This document shows positions 27,216 through 35,927 of a DNA stretch of 64,000 nt, one piece after another. The DNA is from Microvirga zambiensis WSM3693 (GTDB lineage Bacteria > Pseudomonadota > Alphaproteobacteria > Rhizobiales > Beijerinckiaceae). The first letter of the stretch is position 1. Every line of letters begins with the position of its first letter. The notes beneath the pieces were generated by a model. The model saw only the letters and a list, made by a program, of their open reading frames with translations. It ran no database searches and was not told where the DNA came from. The stretch is taken from the NCBI RefSeq assembly GCF_016735695.1, contig NZ_JAERQD010000003.1, positions 124,001 to 188,000 of the forward strand. Reading direction: 5' to 3'. The translations under genes and the position numbers were made by a program.

Positions 27216-30200
27216 TCAATCTCGACCGCCTTCGCCGTCGACAAGCCTGAGCACGACGAGGGGGAACTCGCCCGTGAAATCCGACATCCGGTTCCTGTCT
27301 CCCGCAATAAGAATTTTCTCTCCGGTCAGCACGTTCCGCCATTCGCCGTGCGGCAGGCTGACTGAAATGTCCTGCCAGCGGGACGAATCGAAGATCGGGT
27401 CGTCAGCCTCCGCCGGGAGAGCGGACCAGAAGCGCGGTGCGATCATGACGAGCGCGTCGGTGCGGTGCCGTCTTGCATAGCCGATGATGTGCGATGCCCG
27501 CGCGCCCTCGATCGTCAGAGGCTGGTAGTCGCCTTCGGCATAGAGAGCCGGGGAGCGCGACCGGTCGTGCAGAAGCGCCCTATGGACATGCTGCTTGATG
27601 CGTCCGTCCGGCCAGGTGCGCATCAGCTCGTCGAGGGACGCGCCCGGCTTCAACGCTCCGCTCCGCACGTCGTAATCCACCGGACGCCGGTTGTCGGGAT
27701 CGACGAGCGAAAAGTCCCAGAACTCGGTGCCCTGGTAGATGTCGGGCACACCCGGCAGCGTCAGCTTGAGCACCGTGCGCGAGAGACTGTTCAGCATACC
27801 GAGCACGGAAAGGCGCTTGGCCAAGGGACGGAAGCGTTCGATGAATGGGCCCTTCGGGTCGAGCACGGCCTGCAGCAGCGTGAGGGCTGCCTGTTCATAG
27901 GTCTCGTTCGGATGCACCCAGCTCGTATGCCGCTTCGCCTCGCGCAGGGCCTTCATGAGATAGCCCTCGATGCGCTCGCGGAAGGAGGCGAGCTGCTTGG
28001 CGTCGGTTCCTTGCAGAAGCGCGAGCGGCCATGCACCGAGAAGCGCTTGAAGCAGAATGACCTGATCGTTGGCATCCGGCGCCGTGCTGTCGCCCAGGTT
28101 GGACAGGTGAGAGGAGGCAAGCTCTCGCCAGAGAGCGAGCGCCTCCGACCATTCCTCCGGCAGTTCGGAGAGAGCAAGCAGGCGCGCGCGGGCATCCTCG
28201 CCGCGTTTGGTGTCATGGGTGGTCGTTGCGATCATCCCATGCGGCCATGCCCTGGCGCGCTCCGTGTTGGCGTGATGGAAAGCCTCCAGCGAAAGCCCGA
28301 AATGGCCGGGATCGCCGCCCACTTCATTCAGCGCGATCAGGCGGCCGTAGCGATAGAACAGCGTGTCCTCAAGGCTCTTCGCCATGACCGGACCGGTCAG
28401 CTGCTGAAAACGCCGGCGGAAGCGGCGAACATCGTCCGGTGAAGCGGTCTCGATCCGACCCAACAGTGCCGCCGCCACGAAATCGTGCACGCTGAGATCG
28501 GGGAGGGTGCTGTTCTCCTGAGCGGCTGCGATCGTCGTCTCGATCAGCTGTACATCCTCTGGTGACGGCACTTCATCTCGTATGTAGCTGCGGTAGATCG
28601 GAAACGCGACGATGATCTCGATGAGCGCCCGACGTAACGCAAAGAGAGTATAATCCCGAGTTAGACGGCTGGCATCGGCGATAGCCTTGATGTCATAGGC
28701 CAGAACCTCGAGCTCGCTCGCGAAATTGTTCTCGGTGATCGCCAGCTTGGCCTCGTCGAGAAGCTCGTCATAGGAACCGGATAGGCCGGATGCTTCCCGG
28801 TAGATCCGCTCGAAAGCCTCGCTTGCGCTGGAATCGACCAGCACGCCGTCGATCACGTTCAGCACATCGTAGCCGGAGGTTCCGGCGACTGGCCAGGGGC
28901 GCAGCCTCTCGCCCGGCTCCAGAATTTTCTCGACCGCGACATAGAAGCCCGGGCCGACCTTCCGCTGCAGGACACGGGCATAACCCTCCGGGTCGGCCAA
29001 CCCGTCGATATGATCGATCCTCAAGCCGTGCACATGGCCCTCTTCCACCAGACGCACGATCAGCTCGTGCGTCTTCTCGAAGATCTCAGGGACTTCGACC
29101 CGGATTCCGGCCAGGCTGTTGATATCGAAAAAGCGCCGGTAATTGATGTCGCTCGATGCAACGCGCCAGTAGGACAGACGATAGGCCTGTGCCTCCAGAA
29201 GCCGGTGCAGGGCATTGAAGCTCTCAGGATTCCCGGGTGTGCCGTTGAAGAGGATGAGCGCGCGGTCGAGCGCTTTGCGTAGAGAGGGCGAAGCGGACGC
29301 GATGCGGGCAAGGTCCTGCTTCAGCACTTCGCATTTTTCAGGCAGGGATGTGCCATCCTCCCGCAATGTCGGCTCCGCCATCGCGCGCAGTCGCTCCGTC
29401 AGGCGACGAAGTTTGCCGGCATCGGCGGTGCCGACGTCGGGCGAAGCAAGAGCCTGATCGAGCAAAGCCGGATAGGTGAGTGGGGAGATCGGAAAGCGAT
29501 GCTCCCAATGCCAGACGCTGAAGCTGCCCTCCTTGGCATCGAATTTCAGCTGCAGCTCACCTCTCTCCAGAACCTCGCCGTAGAGCCCGCCGAGGAAGGG
29601 GACGATGAGCTTGCCATCGGCACCGGGACGCTTCCAATCGATGTCGAAGGCCTTGGCGACAGGCGAAAGCTGTCCCCATTCCAGCACCGAGAGCCACCAG
29701 CCGTTGTCCTGGCCGCCGACGCCCATGTGGTTCGGCACGATGTCGAGCAGGAGCTTGAGGCTGTTCTCCTTCAGGACCTGAGAGAGACGCAGGAAGCCCG
29801 CCTCTCCACCGAGCTCCGGGTTGATGACGGCATGATCGACGATGTCGTAGCCGTGGGTCGAGCTGGGGGCCGCCTTCTGGATCGGCGAGGCATAGAGATG
29901 GCTGACGCCGAGCTTTGCCAGATAAGGCACGATCTTCACGGCATCGTCGAAGGTGAAGTCCTTGTGAAACTGCAGTCGATAGGTGGCCCGCGGTGGAGGA
30001 CCAGAAAGGGTGTTGCCCCGCGCGTGCAGATCGCGGCCCTCTTCCGCCAGCACCACGGCGAGCCTAGCCATCAGGCTTCCGGGCGATGCAATCGCCTCGA
30101 CCGTGCGCGACAGGCGCCTGCGCCAGTTCGGGTGGCCGGCATCCATGCCCGGCATGTTCGGCTGATTCAACTCGCCGGATGCGTCTTCGATTTGGAGCGC

Positions 30201-32090
30201 CGTGAGAACGGAGGAGGTGCGGGCGAGGTAGCGCACCGTCTCCTCGATCGGCGGCAGGTCCGGAACAAGGCCCGTGGCGAGAAGGCCCTCCTCCGCCAGC
30301 GCCTTTGCGAAGTGACGCTTGTCGGCCGCTCTGGCCACACGCTCGTCGGCAGCCCTTGCTGGATCGAAGATGGCGAGCGTCTGCCGCAGATCGATATCGA
30401 GGCCCTGCCACCAGCCGGGGAGGGTCGGCAGGTCGTGGGTGGTGACGACGGCCATGGCCGATCGCGGATACTCGTCCGGCTTCTTGAACGCCGAGCCCAT
30501 GCGTTCGAACGGCAGGACCCGGTAGCTCAGGACGCCCGATGCCATGATGGCATCGGAAAAACCTTCCGGCGCGGTGCCGAGATCTTCCGCGATCACCAGG
30601 CACTGCGCGCGGTGGCTCTCCACGCGCAGCACGGCGAGCATGGCTTCGAACGGGTAATCCACATAAGCGCCCTGCGAGGCCGGCGCGCCGGAGGGGATCA
30701 GGAAAAGGCGCTGCAACTGGAAGGCATGGTCGATGCGGATGGCGCCGGCATGGCGCATGTTGGAGGAGACGAGATCGCGGAAGGCGGCGAGGCCTTGCTC
30801 CTCCAGGGTGAGGGGATTGAACGGCGGCAAGCCCCAATCCTGTCCCTGCGGCCCAAGAGGATCCGGCGGCGCTCCTGTCGAGAGTTTCGGGGCGTAGCGC
30901 TCAGGCGTCGCCCAGACCTCGGACCCGCCGCCATCGGCACCGACGGCAAGGTCGCGATAAAGCCCGATGGGCAATCCGGCGGCGCGGGCCTGCTCGGCCG
31001 CCTGCGCAAGCTGATGATCGGCCAGCCATTGCAGCCAGGCATGGAAGGAGATGCGCTCCACATGATCCAGGCGAAAGCGTCGGACAGCCACCGAATGGAC
31101 CGAGCGATATTCCTCCGGCCATTCACCGAGCCAGAATCGGCCCTGCTCGCGAAAGTGCTCGGACAGCGCTTCGAAACTCGCATGCGCCTCCAGGGCCTCG
31201 CCGCCTGCGCGCCGGAACGTATCAAAGGCGGGATGGTCGCCGGATCTCTGGAAATGTGTCCAGAGCGTATCGAGTAGGGATCGCTTGATCGCCCAGACCT
31301 CACCATAGTCGATCAGCTGTGCGCTGCGGAGACGGGCGAGGCGCGCCTGCACAGTGGGATTGTCAAGGAACTCGGCAGCGCCGCTCTCGGCGAAGCCGTC
31401 CACCTTCGTCGGGTCGATATAGATCGGCTCCAGGAAAAGCCGCGAGGAGGGTGAGTAGGGCGAGATCTTCGAGCGGTCCGAGGCGAAGAGCGCATGGACG
31501 GGGCTAAGGCCGAGGAAGGCGCCGCCGGCATGGGCGATGCTTTCCGCCGCCAGCGTCACATCGGAAAAGTCGCCGATGCCGAAATCTCGTTCCGAGCGCA
31601 GCGAATAGACCTGCGCCGTCGCGCCCCAAAGCCGTGCCTCGCCCTTCAGCGCCTCCGGCTCCCAGCATCGGGCGGGAGCGGTGATGATCGTCGTCTCGGT
31701 CTTGCCGAGCCGCAGGCGGTGATAGCCCATCGGCAGGGCCGGGATGTCGAGAGTGGCCTCGCTTCTGCCAAGGCGGCCTTCATGGACCGCACCTTTCTCT
31801 TCGATAAGGATCCAGTCCTGCTCTCCGGGAGGGCTGCGGAACGCGATCGTCGAAGGCTTCTCCGCGTCGAGCGTGATGACGGCCGGAACCGGTCCCGTCT
31901 TCAGCCGCTCCAGCCGCTTCACGGAATCCATTGCTCCCTGTTCGGACATGACATCGAGACCGAGAGCGGCGAGCATGGCCCTGCGAGTCTCTGGCGCCGT
32001 CGCGACGGTCTTCCCGAACGCATCGGTGTAATCCTGGGAAATTCCCACAAGCGCGGCCATCCGCTCCAGCAGAGCGTTCAGCTTGCTCAT
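27216..32090 (-). CDS. malQ-treY: Fused 4-alpha-glucanotransferase and maltooligosyltrehalose synthase
   Basis: A single uninterrupted 1624-aa protein. Residues 1 to about 695 are MalQ (GH77), moving glucan segments: AIRIDHAFQLQRLF (Asp), IAEDLGTAPEG (Glu), VTTHDLPTLPGWW (Asp). Residues from about 696 (RATYRLQFHKDF) to the end are TreY (GH13), converting the reducing-end bond of maltooligosaccharides to trehalose linkage: LRIDHIDGLADP, VEKILEPGERL, TTTHDTKRGEDAR. Both active sites look intact. The start overlaps the treZ stop (ATGA). Physical fusion would pass MalQ-extended chains straight to TreY, and TreZ then releases trehalose. Confidence 0.95.
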   Translation of the reverse strand: MSKLNALLERMAALVGISQDYTDAFGKTVATAPETRRAMLAALGLDVMSEQGAMDSVKRLERLKTGPVPAVITLDAEKPSTIAFRSPPGEQDWILIEEKGAVHEGRLGRSEATLDIPALPMGYHRLRLGKTETTIITAPARCWEPEALKGEARLWGATAQVYSLRSERDFGIGDFSDVTLAAESIAHAGGAFLGLSPVHALFASDRSKISPYSPSSRLFLEPIYIDPTKVDGFAESGAAEFLDNPTVQARLARLRSAQLIDYGEVWAIKRSLLDTLWTHFQRSGDHPAFDTFRRAGGEALEAHASFEALSEHFREQGRFWLGEWPEEYRSVHSVAVRRFRLDHVERISFHAWLQWLADHQLAQAAEQARAAGLPIGLYRDLAVGADGGGSEVWATPERYAPKLSTGAPPDPLGPQGQDWGLPPFNPLTLEEQGLAAFRDLVSSNMRHAGAIRIDHAFQLQRLFLIPSGAPASQGAYVDYPFEAMLAVLRVESHRAQCLVIAEDLGTAPEGFSDAIMASGVLSYRVLPFERMGSAFKKPDEYPRSAMAVVTTHDLPTLPGWWQGLDIDLRQTLAIFDPARAADERVARAADKRHFAKALAEEGLLATGLVPDLPPIEETVRYLARTSSVLTALQIEDASGELNQPNMPGMDAGHPNWRRRLSRTVEAIASPGSLMARLAVVLAEEGRDLHARGNTLSGPPPRATYRLQFHKDFTFDDAVKIVPYLAKLGVSHLYASPIQKAAPSSTHGYDIVDHAVINPELGGEAGFLRLSQVLKENSLKLLLDIVPNHMGVGGQDNGWWLSVLEWGQLSPVAKAFDIDWKRPGADGKLIVPFLGGLYGEVLERGELQLKFDAKEGSFSVWHWEHRFPISPLTYPALLDQALASPDVGTADAGKLRRLTERLRAMAEPTLREDGTSLPEKCEVLKQDLARIASASPSLRKALDRALILFNGTPGNPESFNALHRLLEAQAYRLSYWRVASSDINYRRFFDINSLAGIRVEVPEIFEKTHELIVRLVEEGHVHGLRIDHIDGLADPEGYARVLQRKVGPGFYVAVEKILEPGERLRPWPVAGTSGYDVLNVIDGVLVDSSASEAFERIYREASGLSGSYDELLDEAKLAITENNFASELEVLAYDIKAIADASRLTRDYTLFALRRALIEIIVAFPIYRSYIRDEVPSPEDVQLIETTIAAAQENSTLPDLSVHDFVAAALLGRIETASPDDVRRFRRRFQQLTGPVMAKSLEDTLFYRYGRLIALNEVGGDPGHFGLSLEAFHHANTERARAWPHGMIATTTHDTKRGEDARARLLALSELPEEWSEALALWRELASSHLSNLGDSTAPDANDQVILLQALLGAWPLALLQGTDAKQLASFRERIEGYLMKALREAKRHTSWVHPNETYEQAALTLLQAVLDPKGPFIERFRPLAKRLSVLGMLNSLSRTVLKLTLPGVPDIYQGTEFWDFSLVDPDNRRPVDYDVRSGALKPGASLDELMRTWPDGRIKQHVHRALLHDRSRSPALYAEGDYQPLTIEGARASHIIGYARRHRTDALVMIAPRFWSALPAEADDPIFDSSRWQDISVSLPHGEWRNVLTGEKILIAGDRNRMSDFTGEFPLVVLRLVDGEGGRD

Positions 32091-33904
32091 GCCGATGGTC
32101 CTTTCGCCACGATGGCCGTCCAGGGTGGGAGAATATTCTCGCCTGCAGGATCGATGCCGGGGCTTGCCCAGAGGATGCGCGCTGAAGGATCCCCATTCAT
32201 CTGCATGGGAGTGTCGCCGAAATTGGCGATCATGTGCAGTGCTCCGGCCGAGAAGGTCCAGGTTACGTCCAGTGCCTTCTCTGGTGAAACAGTGTAGCGC
32301 GAACCCTGATAGTCACTCTTGAGGAGTGGGATGATCTCGCGGCGCCGCAGATCGAGGAACTCGCGGGTCCGCGCGAGGGCTTCTCGATGCGGGGACCGCT
32401 CCGGCTCCGACCAATCGATCCTCGAGCGTTCGAATGTCGCAAGATCTGTCGGATCGGGTATCCTTTGCGACATCTCAGGGTCCGCGAAGGCCTTGAAGCG
32501 CTTGAACTCGCCGCGACGGCCATCTCGCACAGCTTTGGCAAGATCAGGTTCGCGCTCGAAATCGACGAAAAACTGGAAGGGCGTCGATGCCGCCCATTCT
32601 TCGCCCATGAACATCAAGGGGATCTGCGGCGCGAGCAGGAACAGGGCCTGAGCCATGGCAAGGCGCTCCTGCGGGATCAGGTGCGACAGGCGTTCGCCAA
32701 AGGCGCGGTTGCCGATCTGGTCGTGGTTCTGGAGGAAGGCGACGAAGGCCGCTGGATGGAGATGGCGTGAAGGTTCGCCGCGGGTGACACCGTTCTTGTG
32801 CGGCGACGGATCGCCCTGATAGGCGAAGCCCTCCGCAAGAGCTCGCCCCAGATGGTCGAGCGGCTTGTTCGCATAGTCCTCATAATAGCCTTCATTCTCT
32901 CCCGTCAGGAGAGCATGCCAGGAATTGTGAATGTCGTCCGCCCATTGAGCCGTATGGAGGCTCACGCTTCGGTCCTGCTCGCGGCCGAGCCAGCGCGCCT
33001 GGTTGGCTTCGTTCTCGAGGACCAGATGGACATGGCGGTGCTTGATATTTTGCCGGATGCGCGTTGCAAGTTCCTCGATGAAGTGAGGTGTCCCGTCATC
33101 GGTGATCGCGTGGACAGCATCGAAACGCAATCCGTCGATGCGATATTCCTCCAGCCAATAAAGGGCGTTGTGGAAGAAGAAGTCGCGCACGACGCGGCTG
33201 CCTTCGCCATCCACGTTGATGCCCGCACCCCAGGGGGTCGGATGGCGCTCCGTGAAGAAGCTCTTGGCGTAGGCGTGCAGATAATTCCCCGAGGGGCCGA
33301 AATGGTTGTAGACCACATCGAGGAAGACCATCAGGCCAAGCTCGTGTGCACGTTCAATGAGGCGCTTGAGGTCGTCCGGGCTGCCATACGCTGAATCGGG
33401 CGCGTAGGGCAGAACGCCGTCGTAACCCCAGTTCCGCTTGCCCGGAAAGTCGCCGATGGGCATGAGTTCGATAGCCGTGATGCCGAGGTCGCGCAGGAAC
33501 GGCAGCTTCTCGGACAGGCCGGCATAGGTGCCCTCCGGGCTCGCCGTTCCGACATGCACTTCATAAAGGATTGTCTCTTCCCACGGTCTGCCGATCCACG
33601 ATGTTTCGGACCACGCATAGGAGGCGGGATCGACCACGAGGCTGAGGCCATGAACATCATCGGGCTGAAAACGGGAGGCGGGATCGGGCACGATTAGGTT
33701 GCCGTCGATCCTGTAGCCGTAGCGGCTTCCGACGCGTGCCTCCTTCGATACGAGGCGATACCAGCCATCCTTGGCCGCATCGAGAGAGTGTTCGGCACCG
33801 TCCAGGACAAGGCGCACATCGCCGGCGGTCGGCGCCCACAGGGCAAAGCGGACGCCTTCGGAGGTTAGCTCAGCCCCGAAGGGCATGGAGTGAACGCACC
33901 GCAT
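32087..33904 (-). CDS. treZ: Maltooligosyltrehalose trehalohydrolase
   Basis: GH13 enzyme that releases trehalose from maltooligosyl-trehalose, about 605 aa. N-terminal CBM48-like domain (GVRFALWAPTAGDVRLV), barrel motifs DGLRFDAVHAI (Asp), LVLENEANQARW (Glu) and FLQNHDQIGNRAFGERL (Asp). ATG 33904 is preferred because GGAG lies just upstream; the frame stays open to 33931. First gene of the leftward tre/glg operon; its end overlaps the start of malQ-treY. Divergent from glgA2. Confidence 0.94.
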   Translation of the reverse strand: MRCVHSMPFGAELTSEGVRFALWAPTAGDVRLVLDGAEHSLDAAKDGWYRLVSKEARVGSRYGYRIDGNLIVPDPASRFQPDDVHGLSLVVDPASYAWSETSWIGRPWEETILYEVHVGTASPEGTYAGLSEKLPFLRDLGITAIELMPIGDFPGKRNWGYDGVLPYAPDSAYGSPDDLKRLIERAHELGLMVFLDVVYNHFGPSGNYLHAYAKSFFTERHPTPWGAGINVDGEGSRVVRDFFFHNALYWLEEYRIDGLRFDAVHAITDDGTPHFIEELATRIRQNIKHRHVHLVLENEANQARWLGREQDRSVSLHTAQWADDIHNSWHALLTGENEGYYEDYANKPLDHLGRALAEGFAYQGDPSPHKNGVTRGEPSRHLHPAAFVAFLQNHDQIGNRAFGERLSHLIPQERLAMAQALFLLAPQIPLMFMGEEWAASTPFQFFVDFEREPDLAKAVRDGRRGEFKRFKAFADPEMSQRIPDPTDLATFERSRIDWSEPERSPHREALARTREFLDLRRREIIPLLKSDYQGSRYTVSPEKALDVTWTFSAGALHMIANFGDTPMQMNGDPSARILWASPGIDPAGENILPPWTAIVAKGPSA

Positions 33905-34155
33905 CTGATCTCCGGGTACCGAGGAAAGCACTTGCGAACGGACATGTTAAGGCAAGGTTCCGGTGCAAATCAAAAAAACAGCCAAGCTCGAATTTGCTGC
34001 AACATTGCTGCGCCATCAGAGTACGGTTTCTACTCAGCTTGACCGCACTGCAAAAAAAAGTTGAAATTTTTTCGGAACACTTCGCAGGTGCAGCGAGTTA
34101 AAGGCGCGACTGCCTATGGCGCGGGGGTCGCTGGGGATTGCGCCGCTGAGCGAAC
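33905..34155. promoter_or_regulatory. Divergent promoter region of treZ and glgA2
   Basis: About 250 bases, unusually AT-rich for this window, with A-runs at about 33972 and 34052 and a T-run near 34066. It must contain the promoters of both operons. I could not fix a -35/-10 pair with confidence. A GGAACA at 34074 resembles the -35 of alphaproteobacterial EcfG promoters but lacks the matching CGTT -10 at proper spacing. Confidence 0.5.
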
Positions 34156-35682
34156 ATGCTGGACTCTTTTCAACTGGAAGCCGCTTCGGCTCTCCCGACG
34201 ACGGCGCTTGCCGAATTGCAGGGTGGCGTCCAGGCGTCCATTTCCGTCAAGCGGCGGCAGTCCATTCTTTTCGTGACATCCGAGATTGCAGACTACATCA
34301 AGGCCGGCGGCCTCGGTGAGGTGTCCGCGGCTCTGCCGCGAGCACTGCGGCATCATTACGATGTTCGCATCCTTATCCCCGGCTACCGTCAGGTTCTGTC
34401 GCAGATCGGGCCGGTCGAAGAGATCGCCCGTTTGCCGGCGTCGTTCGGTATTCCCGCCTGCGGCCTGGGGCGCGGCAACACGCGGGATGGTCTGACCGTC
34501 TATGTTCTGCTCTGCCCCGAACTTTATGACCGCGACGGCTCACCCTATGTGGACGGTTTCGGCGTCGATTGGAGCGACAACGACGTCCGCTTCGCGCGCC
34601 TCGGTCTCGCTGCGGCCGACATCGCCTGCGGCAACGGCGATCACCTGTGGCGCGCGGACCTGCTGCATCTCAACGATTGGCCGTCCGGCCTGGCATCGGC
34701 TTACCTCGCATGGCGCGGCAAGCAGATCCCGACGATCCTGACCATTCACAATCTGGCCTATCAGGGTCTTTTCGACCGCAGGCGCCTTTCGCATCTCGGG
34801 ATTCCCGATGCCGCCTTCGACATCAATGGCGTCGAGTTCTACGGCAAGCTCTCCTTCCTCAAGGCCGGCATCTATTACTCGTCCCATATCACGACGGTCA
34901 GTTCCACCTACGCCAATGAGATCACGCAGCCGGAATTCGGTTGCGGCCTTGACGGCCTCCTGAGGACATGCGCCGAGCAGGGCCGCCTCGACGGCATCAT
35001 CAACGGTATCGACGCCAGCTGGGATCCGAGCAGCGATCCCTATCTGGTGAGCCCGTTCTCGGCCGATAACTGCGGCGGCAAGCGCGCCAATGCCAGGAAT
35101 GTGCGCAGGAATTTCGGGCTCGCGCTCTCGAATGGTCCGCTCTTTGCTGTCGTGTCGCGTCTCGTGCACCAGAAGGGCGTCGATCTGGCGATCTCCGCGG
35201 CCGAAACCATCGTCTCGCAAGGCGGTCAGATCGCCGTCATCGGCCAGGGCGAGCCCCGGTTCGAGGCCGAGCTGGAAGCCTTGGCGCAGCGCCATCCCGG
35301 CTCCGTCGGCGTGAAGATCGGCTATGACGAAGGCGCGGCGCGGCGCATGTATGCCGGCAGCGATTTCCTGCTCATGCCCTCGCGCTTCGAGCCTTGCGGG
35401 CTGAGCCAAATGTATGCGCAGAAATTCGGCTCCCTGCCCATTGCGCACAGAACGGGCGGGCTCGCCGACACCATCGAGGATGGCGTCAACGGTTTCCTTT
35501 TCGGCGAGCCCTCGCTCAGGCGCTTCAAGGATGCGATCAGCCGCGGACTCGAGACGTTCCGCTCGCGCTCTCGCCTCATCACCATGCGGCGCGCGGCCAT
35601 GAAGCGACCCCATGGATGGGATCGGTCCGCATCGCGATACCAGGAAGTGTACGAGCGCGCGTGCCGGAAAGCCTTCGCATAG
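34156..35682 (+). CDS. glgA: Glycogen synthase (copy 2)
   Basis: Second GT5 starch/glycogen synthase, 508 aa, clearly diverged from copy 1. It has an extra N-terminal segment of about 35 residues before SILFVTSEIADYIKAGGL (KAGGL replaces KTGGL), then LNDWPSGLASAYL, HNLAYQG, FAVVSRLVHQKGVDL and [12 protein letters not shown]. The catalytic and ADP-glucose-binding residues seem kept. It stands apart from glgC and divergent from treZ, which hints at separate regulation. In rhizobia GlgA2-type proteins are known beside GlgA1; a different acceptor or primer is possible. Confidence 0.92.
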   Translation: MLDSFQLEAASALPTTALAELQGGVQASISVKRRQSILFVTSEIADYIKAGGLGEVSAALPRALRHHYDVRILIPGYRQVLSQIGPVEEIARLPASFGIPACGLGRGNTRDGLTVYVLLCPELYDRDGSPYVDGFGVDWSDNDVRFARLGLAAADIACGNGDHLWRADLLHLNDWPSGLASAYLAWRGKQIPTILTIHNLAYQGLFDRRRLSHLGIPDAAFDINGVEFYGKLSFLKAGIYYSSHITTVSSTYANEITQPEFGCGLDGLLRTCAEQGRLDGIINGIDASWDPSSDPYLVSPFSADNCGGKRANARNVRRNFGLALSNGPLFAVVSRLVHQKGVDLAISAAETIVSQGGQIAVIGQGEPRFEAELEALAQRHPGSVGVKIGYDEGAARRMYAGSDFLLMPSRFEPCGLSQMYAQKFGSLPIAHRTGGLADTIEDGVNGFLFGEPSLRRFKDAISRGLETFRSRSRLITMRRAAMKRPHGWDRSASRYQEVYERACRKAFA

Positions 35683-35769
35683 CGCTCACGCGTCGCGCAG
35701 CACAGTTTTCCATCAAAGCGATGAATCTTCTCGCTGCAATGCAACGGAGTTGCAGCCTCATTCTTGAGC

Positions 35770-35827
35770 CCGTGCCGCTTTTTGAGGCACGGCCCAGCTA
35801 TGTGCGTCTCTTCGTTCGACGAGACGC
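35770..35827 (+). repeat. Two tandem inverted repeats between glgA2 and urtA
   Basis: CCGTGCC (35770-35776) pairs with GGCACGG (35786-35792), and GCGTCTC (35804-35810) pairs with GAGACGC (35821-35827), both perfect 7-bp stems. The first could end glgA2 transcription, although it lacks a T-tract. The second lies about 37 bases upstream of the sigma-54 promoter and could be a regulator site, but it does not match the NtrC consensus. Confidence 0.45.
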
Positions 35828-35863
35828 AGCTTCGCCGTCTACGGCATGATCTGAAAACAGCTC

Positions 35864-35878
35864 TGGCATGGTTCTTGC
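35864..35878 (+). promoter_or_regulatory. Sigma-54 (RpoN) promoter of the urea/urease superoperon
   Basis: TGGCATGGTTCTTGC matches the -24/-12 sigma-54 consensus TGGCAC-N5-TTGC, with the required 10 bases between the invariant GG and GC. Transcription would start near 35890, leaving a short leader before the urtA start at 35928. This makes the operon a likely NtrC/nitrogen-starvation target. Confidence 0.8.
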
Positions 35879-35927
35879 GTAATGCCCCGTGTTGCACCTG
35901 AAACAGGGCGGCCATGGGAGAGGATCT

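Noticed and set aside
29499-31277. Long open frame antisense to malQ-treY
   Set aside because: High GC at third codon positions leaves antisense frames open; translation is Arg/His/Leu-rich without domain motifs, while the sense strand encodes clear MalQ and TreY active sites.
33861-33885. Possible tRNA-like GGTTAGCTCAG string
   Set aside because: It lies inside the treZ coding region, and no cloverleaf arms or anticodon stem flank it.
34074-34100. EcfG-type stress promoter before glgA2
   Set aside because: GGAACA is present but no CGTT at 16-17 bases; the match is too poor to claim.
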